DNA from: Anaerolineales bacterium
Lineage (GTDB): Bacteria > Chloroflexota > Anaerolineae > Aggregatilineales > UBA2796
Assembly (NCBI GenBank): GCA_015075625.1
Contig: JABTTZ010000001.1
Span: 496,001-560,000, forward strand
Direction of reading: 5' to 3'
DNA length: 64,000 bases
Made by a program: the position numbers and the translations under genes. Below are positions 1-7,983 of the stretch, in pieces (within the stretch, counting starts at the first letter, position 1; every line of letters begins with the position of its first letter). The notes under the pieces were generated by a model that was not told where the DNA came from, did no database searches, and worked only from the letters and a program-made list of their open reading frames with translations.

Positions 1-213
1 CTGGGCAAAGAGGCGCGGACGATCAGCGGTGAACTGAACGATGTGGCGCAAACAACACGCTCAGCCTTTGTTGGGGCAAGCACCGTAACCGCCCCCGCTG
101 CCAACACGAATACAGCAAACACAGAGACACCTCCCACCCTAGCAGAGCAAGGCGACCCACCCACCCCCACAAACGGAGACGGGCAGAAGTACGACGCATG
201 GCTACCCCAATAA
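1..213 (+). CDS. TatA/TatB-type translocase subunit, C-terminal end (partial)
   Basis: An open frame enters from the left edge and stops at the TAA at 211-213. It begins LGKEARTISGELNDV, which resembles the amphipathic helix and following region of TatA/TatB proteins of the twin-arginine export pathway. The remainder is a Thr/Pro/Asn-rich tail ending DAWLPQ. It overlaps tatC by 16 bases, as expected for a tatAC or tatBC operon. The membrane anchor and the residues that separate TatA from TatB lie outside the window, so the subunit type is unresolved. Confidence 0.65.
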   Translation: MGKEARTISGELNDVAQTTRSAFVGASTVTAPAANTNTANTETPPTLAEQGDPPTPTNGDGQKYDAWLPQ

Positions 214-1013
214 CCCCTACGAACACGCCGGCAAACACAGCGGCGAATACACCCCCTGCCACCACCCCAGAGGTGGAAGGGAAGGTGATGGGCTTTTTTG
301 ATCATATTGATGAACTGCGCGTTCGCTTCATCCGTGTCGTAGTGGCGGTAGTCATTGGGATGATCCTCTCCCTGTTCATCACGAACGAGGTCATCGCCTA
401 CCTTGCCCGCAGCTATGGGCAGCGCCTTGCCCTCACCGAACCGACTGATTCGGTAGTGACCTTCTTCCGGGTGGCGCTTCTGTTGGGGGCGATCTTTGCC
501 ATGCCGATCATCACCTACCAAACGCTGATGTTCGTCCTCCCCGCGTTAACCCGCAAAGAACGTCGATGGGTGTTTTGGGCAATCCCCGGCACAACAGCAC
601 TTTTCCTGATCGGCTTGCTCTTTACATGGTTTTTCCTCGTTCCCCTTTACATCACCTTTTTGGCGACCTTCCAAAGTGATATTTTCGTCACCATCTGGAC
701 GGCGGATTCGTACATCACCTTCGTCACCGCTGTGCTGTTCTGGCACGGGGCAGCCTTTGAGACACCGCTTATTTTTTATGTTTTGGGGCGAATGGGGATG
801 GTCACGCCGCGCAGCATGGTCAAATTTTGGCGGGCGGCAGTGGTGGGAGCGGCGGTGGTGGCAGCCCTCGTCACCCCAACGGTAGACCCCGTTACGATGT
901 CGGTGGTCATGGTCATTTTATTGGGGTTGTATGTGGCGAGCATTGGTCTGGTGGCTATCGCTGTTCGCATCAACAAACGCCGCCTACAGGCAGCAGAGGC
1001 AGCACACCCTTAA
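198..1013 (+). CDS. tatC: Sec-independent protein translocase TatC
   Basis: TatC is the multi-spanning membrane receptor that recognises twin-arginine signal peptides on folded export substrates. The protein has 271 residues, near the usual length. The N-terminal motif FDHIDELR (residues 34-41) matches the family F-x-x-H-x-x-ELR signature, several hydrophobic spans follow, and a TPTVDPVTM segment near residue 226 matches the conserved region before the last spans. The first 30 residues are a Thr/Pro/Ala-rich extension, and an internal ATG at residue 31 (MGFFDHIDEL) is a possible alternative start. The ATG lies inside the end of the upstream Tat gene, suggesting translational coupling. The next gene follows after 2 bases. 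Confidence 0.92.
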   Translation: MATPITPTNTPANTAANTPPATTPEVEGKVMGFFDHIDELRVRFIRVVVAVVIGMILSLFITNEVIAYLARSYGQRLALTEPTDSVVTFFRVALLLGAIFAMPIITYQTLMFVLPALTRKERRWVFWAIPGTTALFLIGLLFTWFFLVPLYITFLATFQSDIFVTIWTADSYITFVTAVLFWHGAAFETPLIFYVLGRMGMVTPRSMVKFWRAAVVGAAVVAALVTPTVDPVTMSVVMVILLGLYVASIGLVAIAVRINKRRLQAAEAAHP

Positions 1014-1015
1014 CC

Positions 1016-3529
1016 ATGCCAATTCGAGTCAACCTTTGGGCGCGAACAATTCTCTTTTTCCTGTGTGTCTACAGCGTCCTCGGCGGGGCAACCTTCAGCG
1101 GCGGGATGCTCACCCCACGCTACCAAATTGTCAACCTAATTCTCATCAGTGCCGTAGGATTGCTGTGGTTTGTTGCCCATTGGCGGGGCTATGGGCGGCG
1201 TGTCCCCCGCTGGCGGTGGGGCGCTGTTCCGCTGGAACTGGCAATCGGGCTGTGGGTGGTCACTATTGGCGTTTCTCTGGCGGCAAACCTTGAACTATGG
1301 CGGCGCATTGCTATTGGGATGTGGTACGTTGGGCTGTATATCCTCGTCTGGTACGCTCTTCAAGATGCCCTTGCCAACCGCACCCTGACTCCGGCGGCGC
1401 TCACCGAAGGAATACTTCTGGCGGGTGGGGTGGTCATGGTGCTGCCCACCGTTCAACTCGTCCAACGCTTGACTGCCTACCTCGCCATTCCGGGCGATAT
1501 ACGGGGGGCAATGACCCCGCTCAGCGACCTTGTGCGGCTGTCGGGAACGCTTGAAAATCCGAATCGCTTAGCCGTGTTTCTTGTCTTGCTGCTTCCGCTT
1601 GCGCTGGCGCGGATGGTGAACGCCCTCCGCGCCCATCGGCGGGTGGGGGGCGCGTTCTGGGCAGGGTACAGCGCTTTGGCCGGGGTGCTGCTGATCTTCG
1701 CTTTCAGCCGAGGGGGATGGCTGAGCGGAGCAGGGGCGGTGATCGCCTTTGCCGCGCTTTTGCTGCTCCATTCCGGGTTCACCAGTCCCGCCCGTGTGAG
1801 GGCATGGTGGCAGGAACAAAGTGGGCATGCGAAGGCACTGGTTGGCGCTTCGGCGCTGATTATACTTATCGCTGGCGTTGGCGCTGTCCTCGTTTTCTTT
1901 CGTATCTCGGCAACACAAACCCGTTTGGGAGATCAGCGGGGGATGTTCTACACGGCGGCAGTGGCGCTCTTTCAAGAAAAACCGCTCACCGGAACAGGGC
2001 TATACACCTATGGGCAGGGCTTGCTTCGCTTTGACTCCATGCCCCCCCGCCAAGTTCACAGCCACGCCCACAGCGTCCCCTTCACTGTTGCCGCTGAGTT
2101 GGGTCTTTTGGGGTTGATCGCTCTGACCGTCTCTGGGGGCTTCGTCGTCTGGGGGGTATCAAAGCAATGGCGAGCGCTGAACAGCCCCGAACATGCTGGT
2201 GAACGGATTCTGCTGGCGGGTGGAATCGCCGGAGTGGTCGGCTTTTGCCTCCACCATCTGACAGACTTCACCGCTGTCACTGCGGTGATCCCGCTGGCGG
2301 GGTTGGTCGTCTTAGCCGCTATTGTGCCAGCGCCGCTTCACCTTAGTGGGGCAAAACCCGCAGAGCGTTACCATTGGCGAGGGATTGTTTCCCTTTTGCT
2401 GCTGGCTGTCCTGCTTGGCGGGGCGCTTTATAGTTACAACGCTTATGCCCTTTATTACGATGCCTTGGTGGGCGGCTATCCAACGGGTGACTATCGCCGT
2501 GTGGCGGAAGGGAGCGCGGCAGCGCAGCAGCGCGATCCAAACATGCCCGTATACCCGCTCATGGCGGCGTACTTTACGATGGTTGATGGGACGGAGGTGA
2601 CACGCCCAAGGGTTGAGTCTAGTCTCGCCTTTTATGATGCCTTCCTCGCCCTTGAACCCTATTACGCGCCAGCGTGGGCAAATGATGCCGCCTTGCACTG
2701 GTGGCTAGGGCAAGAAGGACAAAAAGACGAAGACCGCCAGGCGGCAATTCGTGCCATGCGCCGTGCGGGGGAGGTTGCCCCTGATGCGTGGGAGTTTCAC
2801 TACAATCTGGGGGTCTATCTTGAGCAGATGGACTTTGATGAAACGGGGATGCGGACGGCTTACGAGCGGGCATTAGAACGTTACCCAGGCAGTCGCTTCT
2901 ATCAGGGGTGGGAGGAAAGCGCCCTCCGCCGTCAGATTGCCGAAACCTATATCCCGCTGATGCCGCTGACCGCCTTTCAAGAGACTCTGCGGCATCTTCA
3001 AAAGGAGACCATTCCGCAGGCAGTGGCGGTGTGGGCAGATGCCCCTCAGCGGGAGCAGAACGATATGGCGGGCATGGCGCTTTCGGTGATCCTTGCGGTT
3101 GAGTCAGGGGCGGACATTGATTCCGTTGAGTTGGCGTTGAACCGCCTCGAACGCTACAGCGAAACGCTGAAAGCCTTTTATGCAGTAGCGGATATTCCTT
3201 TTTATGGGGAATGGCTGGCATTGGGGCGGGGCTACGGGGCGTGGCGTTTAGGAGACAAGGCGACAGCAGAAAAAAATATCAGGGCTGTTTGCGAGGCATT
3301 TCCCACCGCGCCACGTTCGTTTCCCGATATCGTCTCGTCGCACTTCTTACGGATTGCCGTCCCCGATTACCTTCTGCCGCAGGTCTATTCGCCAAAACAT
3401 CCGGCAGAGGTGGAATTTTTGCTGCGGCGCTTGGTCGGGCGTGCTGATCTAGCGAATGCACCAACGCTTAGTGAAGAATGCAAGGCAGAATGGGGGCTAG
3501 TTTCGCCATTGCCTGTCCCCGGTGGCTAA
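1016..3529 (+). CDS. O-antigen ligase/polymerase family membrane protein with TPR-like C-terminus
   Basis: A membrane protein of about 837 residues. The N-terminal two thirds hold about a dozen hydrophobic segments. A SRGGWLSG motif near residue 230 and a HSHAHS segment near residue 347, followed by a hydrophobic stretch, are typical of the Wzy_C/O-antigen ligase superfamily that joins or polymerises surface glycans using lipid-linked donors. From about residue 560 the sequence is soluble and resembles TPR helices (for example WEFHYNLGVYLEQ), an arrangement often seen in this family. I start at the ATG at 1016, two bases after the tatC stop. The frame stays open upstream to 827, but that part is tatC read in another frame. 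The acceptor is unknown. The 3' end overlaps the convergent rdgB gene by 62 bases. Confidence 0.75.
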   Translation: MPIRVNLWARTILFFLCVYSVLGGATFSGGMLTPRYQIVNLILISAVGLLWFVAHWRGYGRRVPRWRWGAVPLELAIGLWVVTIGVSLAANLELWRRIAIGMWYVGLYILVWYALQDALANRTLTPAALTEGILLAGGVVMVLPTVQLVQRLTAYLAIPGDIRGAMTPLSDLVRLSGTLENPNRLAVFLVLLLPLALARMVNALRAHRRVGGAFWAGYSALAGVLLIFAFSRGGWLSGAGAVIAFAALLLLHSGFTSPARVRAWWQEQSGHAKALVGASALIILIAGVGAVLVFFRISATQTRLGDQRGMFYTAAVALFQEKPLTGTGLYTYGQGLLRFDSMPPRQVHSHAHSVPFTVAAELGLLGLIALTVSGGFVVWGVSKQWRALNSPEHAGERILLAGGIAGVVGFCLHHLTDFTAVTAVIPLAGLVVLAAIVPAPLHLSGAKPAERYHWRGIVSLLLLAVLLGGALYSYNAYALYYDALVGGYPTGDYRRVAEGSAAAQQRDPNMPVYPLMAAYFTMVDGTEVTRPRVESSLAFYDAFLALEPYYAPAWANDAALHWWLGQEGQKDEDRQAAIRAMRRAGEVAPDAWEFHYNLGVYLEQMDFDETGMRTAYERALERYPGSRFYQGWEESALRRQIAETYIPLMPLTAFQETLRHLQKETIPQAVAVWADAPQREQNDMAGMALSVILAVESGADIDSVELALNRLERYSETLKAFYAVADIPFYGEWLALGRGYGAWRLGDKATAEKNIRAVCEAFPTAPRSFPDIVSSHFLRIAVPDYLLPQVYSPKHPAEVEFLLRRLVGRADLANAPTLSEECKAEWGLVSPLPVPGG

Positions 3530-4055
3530 GGCGGTTTTTCTCCACTTCGGAAAGTTCCGCCACTGTCCGCCCATTAGGGAGGACAAAAAGCGGATCATAG
3601 CCAAAGCCGCCTGTCCCGCGTGGGGCATCCCCGATGCGCCCCTCACAAATCCCCTCAGCGACGATTTCCACCCCGTTGGGCGTGACACAGGCAATAGCAC
3701 AGACAAAGCGGGCGCTACGCCGCTCGGCAGGGATATTCTCTAGGGCTGCCAACAGTTTTGCGTTCCGTTCGGCTGTTGTGGGCGCATAGCGGGCGGAATA
3801 GATCCCCGGTGATCCATCAAGCGCATCGACCATCAACCCGGAATCATCGGCAAGGGTGATCACTCCGGCGGCGGCGGCATATGCCCGCGCCTTGATCAGA
3901 GCATTTCCGGCAAAAGTGACCCCTGTTTCGGGAACATCCATTCCCGCCAAGCCAACATCGGCAAGCGTCCGCCATGTGATAGGTAGATCGGCAACCATGC
4001 TGCGATATTCGGTCAGTTTGCCCGGGTTTGTGGAGGCGATTAGAAGGGTAGGCAT
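3468..4055 (-). CDS. rdgB: XTP/dITP diphosphatase (RdgB/HAM1 family)
   Basis: This is a house-cleaning nucleotide pyrophosphatase that removes dITP, XTP and ITP from the pool before they enter DNA or RNA. At 195 residues it has the usual length. Visible family motifs are STNPGKLTEYR at residues 8-18, ADDSGL near residue 69, and GGFGYDPLF near residue 148, followed by the conserved SHRGQA. The coding end runs 62 bases into the opposing ligase gene, so the two transcripts are antisense at their ends. The short gap to the ugpC-like gene contains a hairpin. Confidence 0.93.
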   Translation of the reverse strand: MPTLLIASTNPGKLTEYRSMVADLPITWRTLADVGLAGMDVPETGVTFAGNALIKARAYAAAAGVITLADDSGLMVDALDGSPGIYSARYAPTTAERNAKLLAALENIPAERRSARFVCAIACVTPNGVEIVAEGICEGRIGDAPRGTGGFGYDPLFVLPNGRTVAELSEVEKNRLSHRGQAMAKLAPILPCILH

Positions 4056-4081
4056 AGGGGTGTGACCGTGTTATAGCGTGC

Positions 4082-4108
4082 GGGGACGTTCAAATAACAA
4101 ACGTCCCC
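4082..4108 (-). terminator. Hairpin after the ABC ATPase gene
   Basis: GGGGACGTT at 4082-4090 pairs perfectly with AACGTCCCC at 4100-4108 around a 9-base AT-rich loop, and GTG/CAC outside can add pairs. It lies 15 bases past the stop of the minus-strand ABC ATPase gene and before rdgB. No strong T-run follows, so factor-independent termination is likely but not certain. Confidence 0.5.
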
Positions 4109-4122
4109 ACACACGAGATGCC

Positions 4123-5226
4123 TTAAATAGCTTTTTCTGTCTTACGATCAAAGATGTGAATGCTGGTCACATCGATCAGGACGCGCATCCGCTGCCCAAC
4201 CAGAGATGTGGTACGAGGGTCAAGACGGGCGATGAAGGTCTTTCCACCTTCTTCAAGGTAGATGATCTTCTCGTTGCCCATCTGCTCAACGACATCAACG
4301 TTGGCTTCAACAGGCGCCGGGTCGATACCGGGGGGCGGTAGCTGGGCATCGTGAATGTGTTCGGGGCGAACGCCGAGGATAACCTCGCTGCCAATGTAGG
4401 GGCGATAGCGATCATAATTGGCGGCGGGGACATGAACACGGAACACGCCCGTATCAATGAATAGCTTTCCACCTTCTTCAACAAGGCGGCTATTATCAAA
4501 GAAATTCATTGAGGGGCTGCCAATAAAGCCAGCCACAAAGATGTTGGAAGGCTTGTCATAGAGCAACTGGGGTGTATCCAATTGCTGAAGTTCACCAGCA
4601 CTCATGACGGCAATCCGCGTCCCCATGGTCATGGCTTCTACTTGGTCGTGGGTCACGTAGATGAATGTCGTCCCCAAGCGTTGGTGCAGTTTGCTAATGA
4701 ACGCCCGCGCCTCAACGCGCAGCTTTGCATCAAGGTTGGAAAGCGGCTCGTCCATGAGGAATACTGCGGGTTCGCGGACGATTGCCCGCCCCACCGCAAC
4801 ACGCTGCCGCTGACCGCCAGACAGTTGGCGGGGTTTGCGATCCAGCAGCTGCTCAATGAGCAGGCTCTTGGCAACCTCGCGGACGCGCTGATCAATGACC
4901 TGTTTGGGGGTCTTGCGCAGGCGCAGACCGAATGCCATGTTCTCGTAAACGGTCATGTGCGGGTAGAGGGCATAGCTCTGAAAGACCATAGCGATATCGC
5001 GGTCTTTCGGGGCGACATTATTCACAACGCGATCCCCAATCAGAATTTCGCCATCGGAAATTTCTTCCAGCCCCGCCAACATACGCAGGCTGGTGGATTT
5101 CCCACAACCAGAGGGACCGACAAGGACAAGAAATTCTTTATCGGCAACCTCGATGTTCAACTCGCGCACGGCGATGACATCCCCGGCATAACGCTTCCAA
5201 ACATTACGGAATGAAACACTAGCCAC
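4123..5226 (-). CDS. ugpC: ABC transporter ATP-binding protein, UgpC/MalK/MsmK type
   Basis: A 367-residue ATPase of the carbohydrate-uptake (CUT1) subfamily, which energises sn-glycerol-3-phosphate or oligosaccharide import. Walker A GPSGCGKST lies at residues 37-45, the LSGGQRQR signature at 135-142, and Walker B VFLMDEP at 155-161. The C-terminal third is the TOBE/OB regulatory domain with a typical KPSNIFVAGFIGSPSMNF entry. Translation starts at a GTG with a clear GGAGG eight bases upstream. No permease or binding-protein gene is adjacent, so it probably serves several importers, as MsmK does. Its roughly 96-base leader is unusually structured (separate entry). The gene symbol reflects the family, not a proven substrate. 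Confidence 0.85.
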   Translation of the reverse strand: MASVSFRNVWKRYAGDVIAVRELNIEVADKEFLVLVGPSGCGKSTSLRMLAGLEEISDGEILIGDRVVNNVAPKDRDIAMVFQSYALYPHMTVYENMAFGLRLRKTPKQVIDQRVREVAKSLLIEQLLDRKPRQLSGGQRQRVAVGRAIVREPAVFLMDEPLSNLDAKLRVEARAFISKLHQRLGTTFIYVTHDQVEAMTMGTRIAVMSAGELQQLDTPQLLYDKPSNIFVAGFIGSPSMNFFDNSRLVEEGGKLFIDTGVFRVHVPAANYDRYRPYIGSEVILGVRPEHIHDAQLPPPGIDPAPVEANVDVVEQMGNEKIIYLEEGGKTFIARLDPRTTSLVGQRMRVLIDVTSIHIFDRKTEKAI

Positions 5227-5260
5227 TGATCAATCCTCCATTGCAAACTTTTTTCGCGCA

Positions 5261-5317
5261 GCACAATAAAGCCTGAAAAACCCGCCTTAAAGCGGAAGGA
5301 ACGAGTATTTATTGTGC
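5261..5317 (-). promoter_or_regulatory. Structured leader of the ABC ATPase gene (long-range stem enclosing a hairpin)
   Basis: Bases 5261-5270 (GCACAATAAA) and 5308-5317 (TTTATTGTGC) form a perfect 10-bp inverted repeat. It encloses a smaller hairpin (CCGC at 5282-5285 with GCGG at 5292-5295) which on the minus strand is followed by GGGTTTTTC. The predicted transcription start is near 5322, so the outer stem would begin a few bases into the RNA, with the Shine-Dalgarno sequence left outside it. This suits an attenuator or cis-regulatory RNA, but a DNA operator is equally possible. Confidence 0.45.
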
Positions 5318-5328
5318 GTTAGGGTGAT

Positions 5329-5357
5329 TATGACATCCTTTTTCACTTTGCACAACC
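5329..5357 (-). promoter_or_regulatory. Candidate sigma-70-type promoter for the ABC ATPase gene
   Basis: On the minus strand TTGTGC (5352-5357) and CATAAT (5329-5334) are separated by 17 bases. The -10 matches five of six consensus bases and the -35 three of six. It sits about 100 bases upstream of the GTG start, directly before the structured leader. Confidence 0.4.
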
Positions 5358-5550
5358 AATTTTTACCGAAAACCATCGATTTTCGTGCAAATTTGATAGA
5401 TCGCCTAAAACATAAAGAATTCATTGAGAGACAATGAAATTTCAATACATTTCACATTTAAGGGTAGATCCTGGTTCAAAAAATGCCTGTAGGGATTACA
5501 CGCTTGTCCTCATCCCCCTACCCCCTTCAATCTACCCCTTTCGATGAATA

Positions 5551-5582
5551 CGTCGTAAAGGGGCAATCGCCCCGTTACGACG
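5551..5582. repeat. Perfect-arm hairpin in intergenic repeat DNA
   Basis: CGTCGTAA (5551-5558) pairs with TTACGACG (5575-5582); inside, after one mismatch, GGGG (5560-5563) pairs with CCCC (5570-5573) around a 6-base loop. The inner GGGGC...GCCCC core resembles the GGGGCG hairpin family found elsewhere in the window. Confidence 0.6.
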
Positions 5583-5762
5583 ACGAAGCCAAGCGCAACC
5601 GTATGGCAAGCCAACGGCAATCGTGCCATACTCGTTATTGATTGGCAATTTACCACTGCTGATGCCCGTATCAACCTTAAATAGCGTTACCGATCATTTT
5701 ATTGGGAAAGCAATTGGGAGTTTCTAGTAGTCCATCGGGAAGGTAACCACAGAAAGAGACAG

Positions 5763-5836
5763 CCCTCACCCCCTCGCCCGCAGCATTTCTCCCCTTTCCC
5801 CGTAGACAGGGAAAAGGCGCGGGGGATAGGGGTTCT
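5763..5836. repeat. C/G-rich intergenic repeat (GGGGATAGGGGTTCTT family)
   Basis: The element runs from CCTCACCCCCT through CCCTTTCCCCGTAGACAGGG to GGGGGATAGGGGTTCTTT. Related copies, whole or partial and in both orientations, lie at 6750-6800, 23124-23200, 23766-23838 and 34085-34137. The central part is a near-palindrome (CCTTTCCC...GGGAAAAGG). Confidence 0.6.
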
Positions 5837-5877
5837 TTAGGAATTTTCTTGACGAACTATTGGTCTATGAAGGCGGT

Positions 5878-6675
5878 GTGACCTTGCTCACCTTTGTCAA
5901 ATTGGGCGGATCGCTGATTACCAACAAACAGGAAGCCGAATCTTTTCACGCCGATCTAATGGCGGAGGTTGCCAGCGCGTTAGTTCATGCTTTTGAACAA
6001 GGCGTTCCCCTTTTGGTTGGGCATGGCAGCGGATCGTTTGGGCATAGCGCCGCCGCCAAACATGGCACCATGGACGGGGTGCGTACCGCTGATCAGTGGA
6101 TCGGCTTTGCCGAGGTTGCCTTCGTCGCCCGCCAGCTAAATACCCTTGTTGTTGACGCTCTGGCGTCGGCGGGGCTGCCTATTTTCGCCTTCCAACCTTC
6201 GGCATCGGCACGCTGTCGGGATGGTGTCCTCGAATCCATGGAGGTTACCCCGCTGACCTTAGCGCTAAGCGAAGGGCTTGTCCCTGTTGTCTATGGCGAT
6301 GTCGCCTTCGACTCGGTGCGGGGGGGGACGATCATTTCCACCGAGACGATATTTCGTTACCTTGCCGGAAGGCTAAAGCCCTCCCGGATATTCCTCATTG
6401 GCGATATGGCAGGGGTCTATGATCAGCGCAAGCAGATCATCCCGCTGATTTCCCCCGCCAATTACGAAGCAGTGGCGGCGCAGATTGGCGCATCAGGGGG
6501 GGTGGATGTCACCGGCGGCATGGCGACGAAAGTGCGCGATATGATCGCCCTAGCAACGGCAGTGCCTGGGTTGGACATTCGCATCTTTGGCGGCGGCACG
6601 CCCGAACAAATTTCCCAAGCCCTGCTTGGCGAAAGCGAGCCAGGGACGCGCATTATTGGCGATGAGCCGCTCTGA
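5878..6675 (+). CDS. Isopentenyl phosphate kinase (amino acid kinase superfamily)
   Basis: It phosphorylates isopentenyl phosphate to isopentenyl diphosphate, the last step of the alternative mevalonate route known from archaea and some Chloroflexota. The KLGGSLITNK motif (residues 8-17) and the glycine-rich GHGSGSFGHSAAAKHG segment (about 48-63), whose histidine near residue 56 is characteristic of this kinase rather than of glutamate or aspartate kinases, support the call. GDMAGVYD and GGVDVTGGM segments are typical of the nucleotide-binding half. I start at the GTG at 5878, which has GAAGG four bases upstream; an in-frame TTG at 5860 is possible but has no ribosome binding site. No other mevalonate-pathway gene is nearby. 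Confidence 0.85.
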   Translation: MTLLTFVKLGGSLITNKQEAESFHADLMAEVASALVHAFEQGVPLLVGHGSGSFGHSAAAKHGTMDGVRTADQWIGFAEVAFVARQLNTLVVDALASAGLPIFAFQPSASARCRDGVLESMEVTPLTLALSEGLVPVVYGDVAFDSVRGGTIISTETIFRYLAGRLKPSRIFLIGDMAGVYDQRKQIIPLISPANYEAVAAQIGASGGVDVTGGMATKVRDMIALATAVPGLDIRIFGGGTPEQISQALLGESEPGTRIIGDEPL

Positions 6676-7061
6676 TTTTTCGCCGCGTTGTTGTCCATGG
6701 TCTACCCACCGTTTCACCCGCCGCGATGGAATCATCTATCGGCTTAGCCCCTTCTCCATCCGGCAGCGTTCCGCCCTTCCCTGTGTATGAGGATAGGGTT
6801 CTTTCGGAATCGTGCTGATGAACGACTGAGCGCGTTGCGGCATTTTTCGGTAAGATCATTCTAAGTACCGCCACAAAAGGTGTTTGGAGTGAGGAAAGCA
6901 GAAAACCCTGTGCAACAACGCCTTTCAAGCTCCGAAGGGGTGGCTGCTTTCAGCCCGGCGCTTTAGCGTCGGGATCATCAGCGATCCCGCCTGTTCATTG
7001 TGGTCGTACTTGGCAACCCTCCAACGAATGATTCACGGCAAACGCAAAAAGGACGGCGATC
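6676..7061. other. Intergenic region carrying two repeat copies
   Basis: The 386 bases between the kinase and gnd hold no supported gene. A degenerate copy of the TAGGGTTCTT-type repeat lies at 6750-6800, and a copy of the bipartite CCGAAGGGG/CGGCGCTTTAGCGTCG repeat at 6927-6975. The last 20 bases include the gnd ribosome binding site (AAAAAGGACGG). Confidence 0.7.
6927..6975 (+). repeat. Bipartite palindromic repeat, copy 1
   Basis: The left half (CTCCGAAGGGGTGGCTG) and right half (CAGCCCGGCGCTTTAGCGTCGGG) each form a small hairpin. Other copies are at 23224-23271, 23704-23751, 29662-29712 and, partially, 47470-47494 and 52913-52952. Confidence 0.7.
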
Positions 7062-7970
7062 ATGAAACTGGCACTCATTGGGCTTGGGCGCATGGGCTTG
7101 AATATGGTGAAACGGATGGTGAAGGGAGGGCATGAGGTAGTCGCCTTCAACCGCAGCCCCGAACCCGTTCAGGAGGCGGCGGCAGCAGGCGCTATCGCGG
7201 CGGCGTCCCTTGAAGATGCCGTCAGCAAGCTAAGCGCCCCTCGCGTTGTTTGGCTCATGTTGCCCGCTGGCGATGTGACGGAAAAACACCTCACCACGCT
7301 GATGACTCTTCTCAGCCCGGGTGATCTGATTGTGGATGGGGGCAACAGCAATTTTCATGACACAATGCGCCGTGCAGCGATGCTCCGCGAAAAAAATATT
7401 TACTATGTAGATGTTGGCACAAGCGGCGGCATTTGGGGGCTGGCAGAGGGCTACAGCATGATGGTTGGCGGGGAGAAAGCAGCCGTAGAGATTCTCCGTC
7501 CAGCGTTGGAAACGCTTGCCCCCGCACCCGATCAAGGCTGGGGGCATATGGGTCCGAGTGGCTCAGGTCATTACGTCAAGATGGTTCATAACGGAATTGA
7601 GTACGGGATGATGCAGGCATATGCCGAGGGGTTCGAGATCATGCGGGCGCGGAAGGAATTCAACCTTGATCTCTACCAGATTGCCGAGGTGTGGCGCTTT
7701 GGCAGCGTCGTCCGCTCATGGCTGCTCGATCTCACCGCCAACGCCTTGAAAGAGGATCAAGAATTAAGCGACCTGAAGGGCTATGTTGCCGATAGCGGCG
7801 AGGGGCGCTGGACTGTCTTTGAGGCGATTGATCAGGACGTTCCCGCACCGGTGATCACGCTCTCGCTCCAAATGCGCTTCCGCAGCCGTCAGGATGATAG
7901 CTATGCCGGGAAACTTCTCGCCGCCATGCGCAATCAATTTGGCGGTCACGCGGTGAAGAAAAACGAATAG
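7062..7970 (+). CDS. gnd: 6-phosphogluconate dehydrogenase, decarboxylating (short, YqeC-type)
   Basis: It oxidatively decarboxylates 6-phosphogluconate to ribulose 5-phosphate in the pentose phosphate pathway. The 302-residue length identifies the short class, whose members often prefer NAD+; cofactor use is not read from the sequence here. The Rossmann motif GLGRMG lies at residues 7-12, DGGNSNFHD near 90, and the substrate-binding segment HNGIEYGMMQAY near 175. A ribosome binding site (AAGGACGG) precedes the ATG. zwf follows after 13 bases, so the two genes very probably form one operon. No 6-phosphogluconolactonase gene is present in the pair. Confidence 0.92.
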   Translation: MKLALIGLGRMGLNMVKRMVKGGHEVVAFNRSPEPVQEAAAAGAIAAASLEDAVSKLSAPRVVWLMLPAGDVTEKHLTTLMTLLSPGDLIVDGGNSNFHDTMRRAAMLREKNIYYVDVGTSGGIWGLAEGYSMMVGGEKAAVEILRPALETLAPAPDQGWGHMGPSGSGHYVKMVHNGIEYGMMQAYAEGFEIMRARKEFNLDLYQIAEVWRFGSVVRSWLLDLTANALKEDQELSDLKGYVADSGEGRWTVFEAIDQDVPAPVITLSLQMRFRSRQDDSYAGKLLAAMRNQFGGHAVKKNE

Positions 7971-7983
7971 GCGGAGAACGCCC

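Larger units (their letters stand above)
5227..5877. other. Intergenic region with leader, hairpin and repeat fragments
   Basis: This 650-base divergent gap holds no convincing gene. The left part (5227-5480) is AT-rich and carries the ABC ATPase promoter and leader. From about 5510 the DNA becomes a patchwork of C-rich repeats. Bases 5512-5551 share a CTCATCCCCCT start and an AATCTAC-CTTTCGAT-AATAC block with the repeat at 15506-15620. A strong hairpin lies at 5551-5582 and another repeat at 5763-5836. Confidence 0.7.

Noticed and set aside
827-1015. Upstream extension of the O-antigen-ligase-like frame
   Set aside because: It is tatC read in another frame, giving a Gly/Ser-rich nonsense start; the ATG at 1016, two bases after the tatC stop, fits better.
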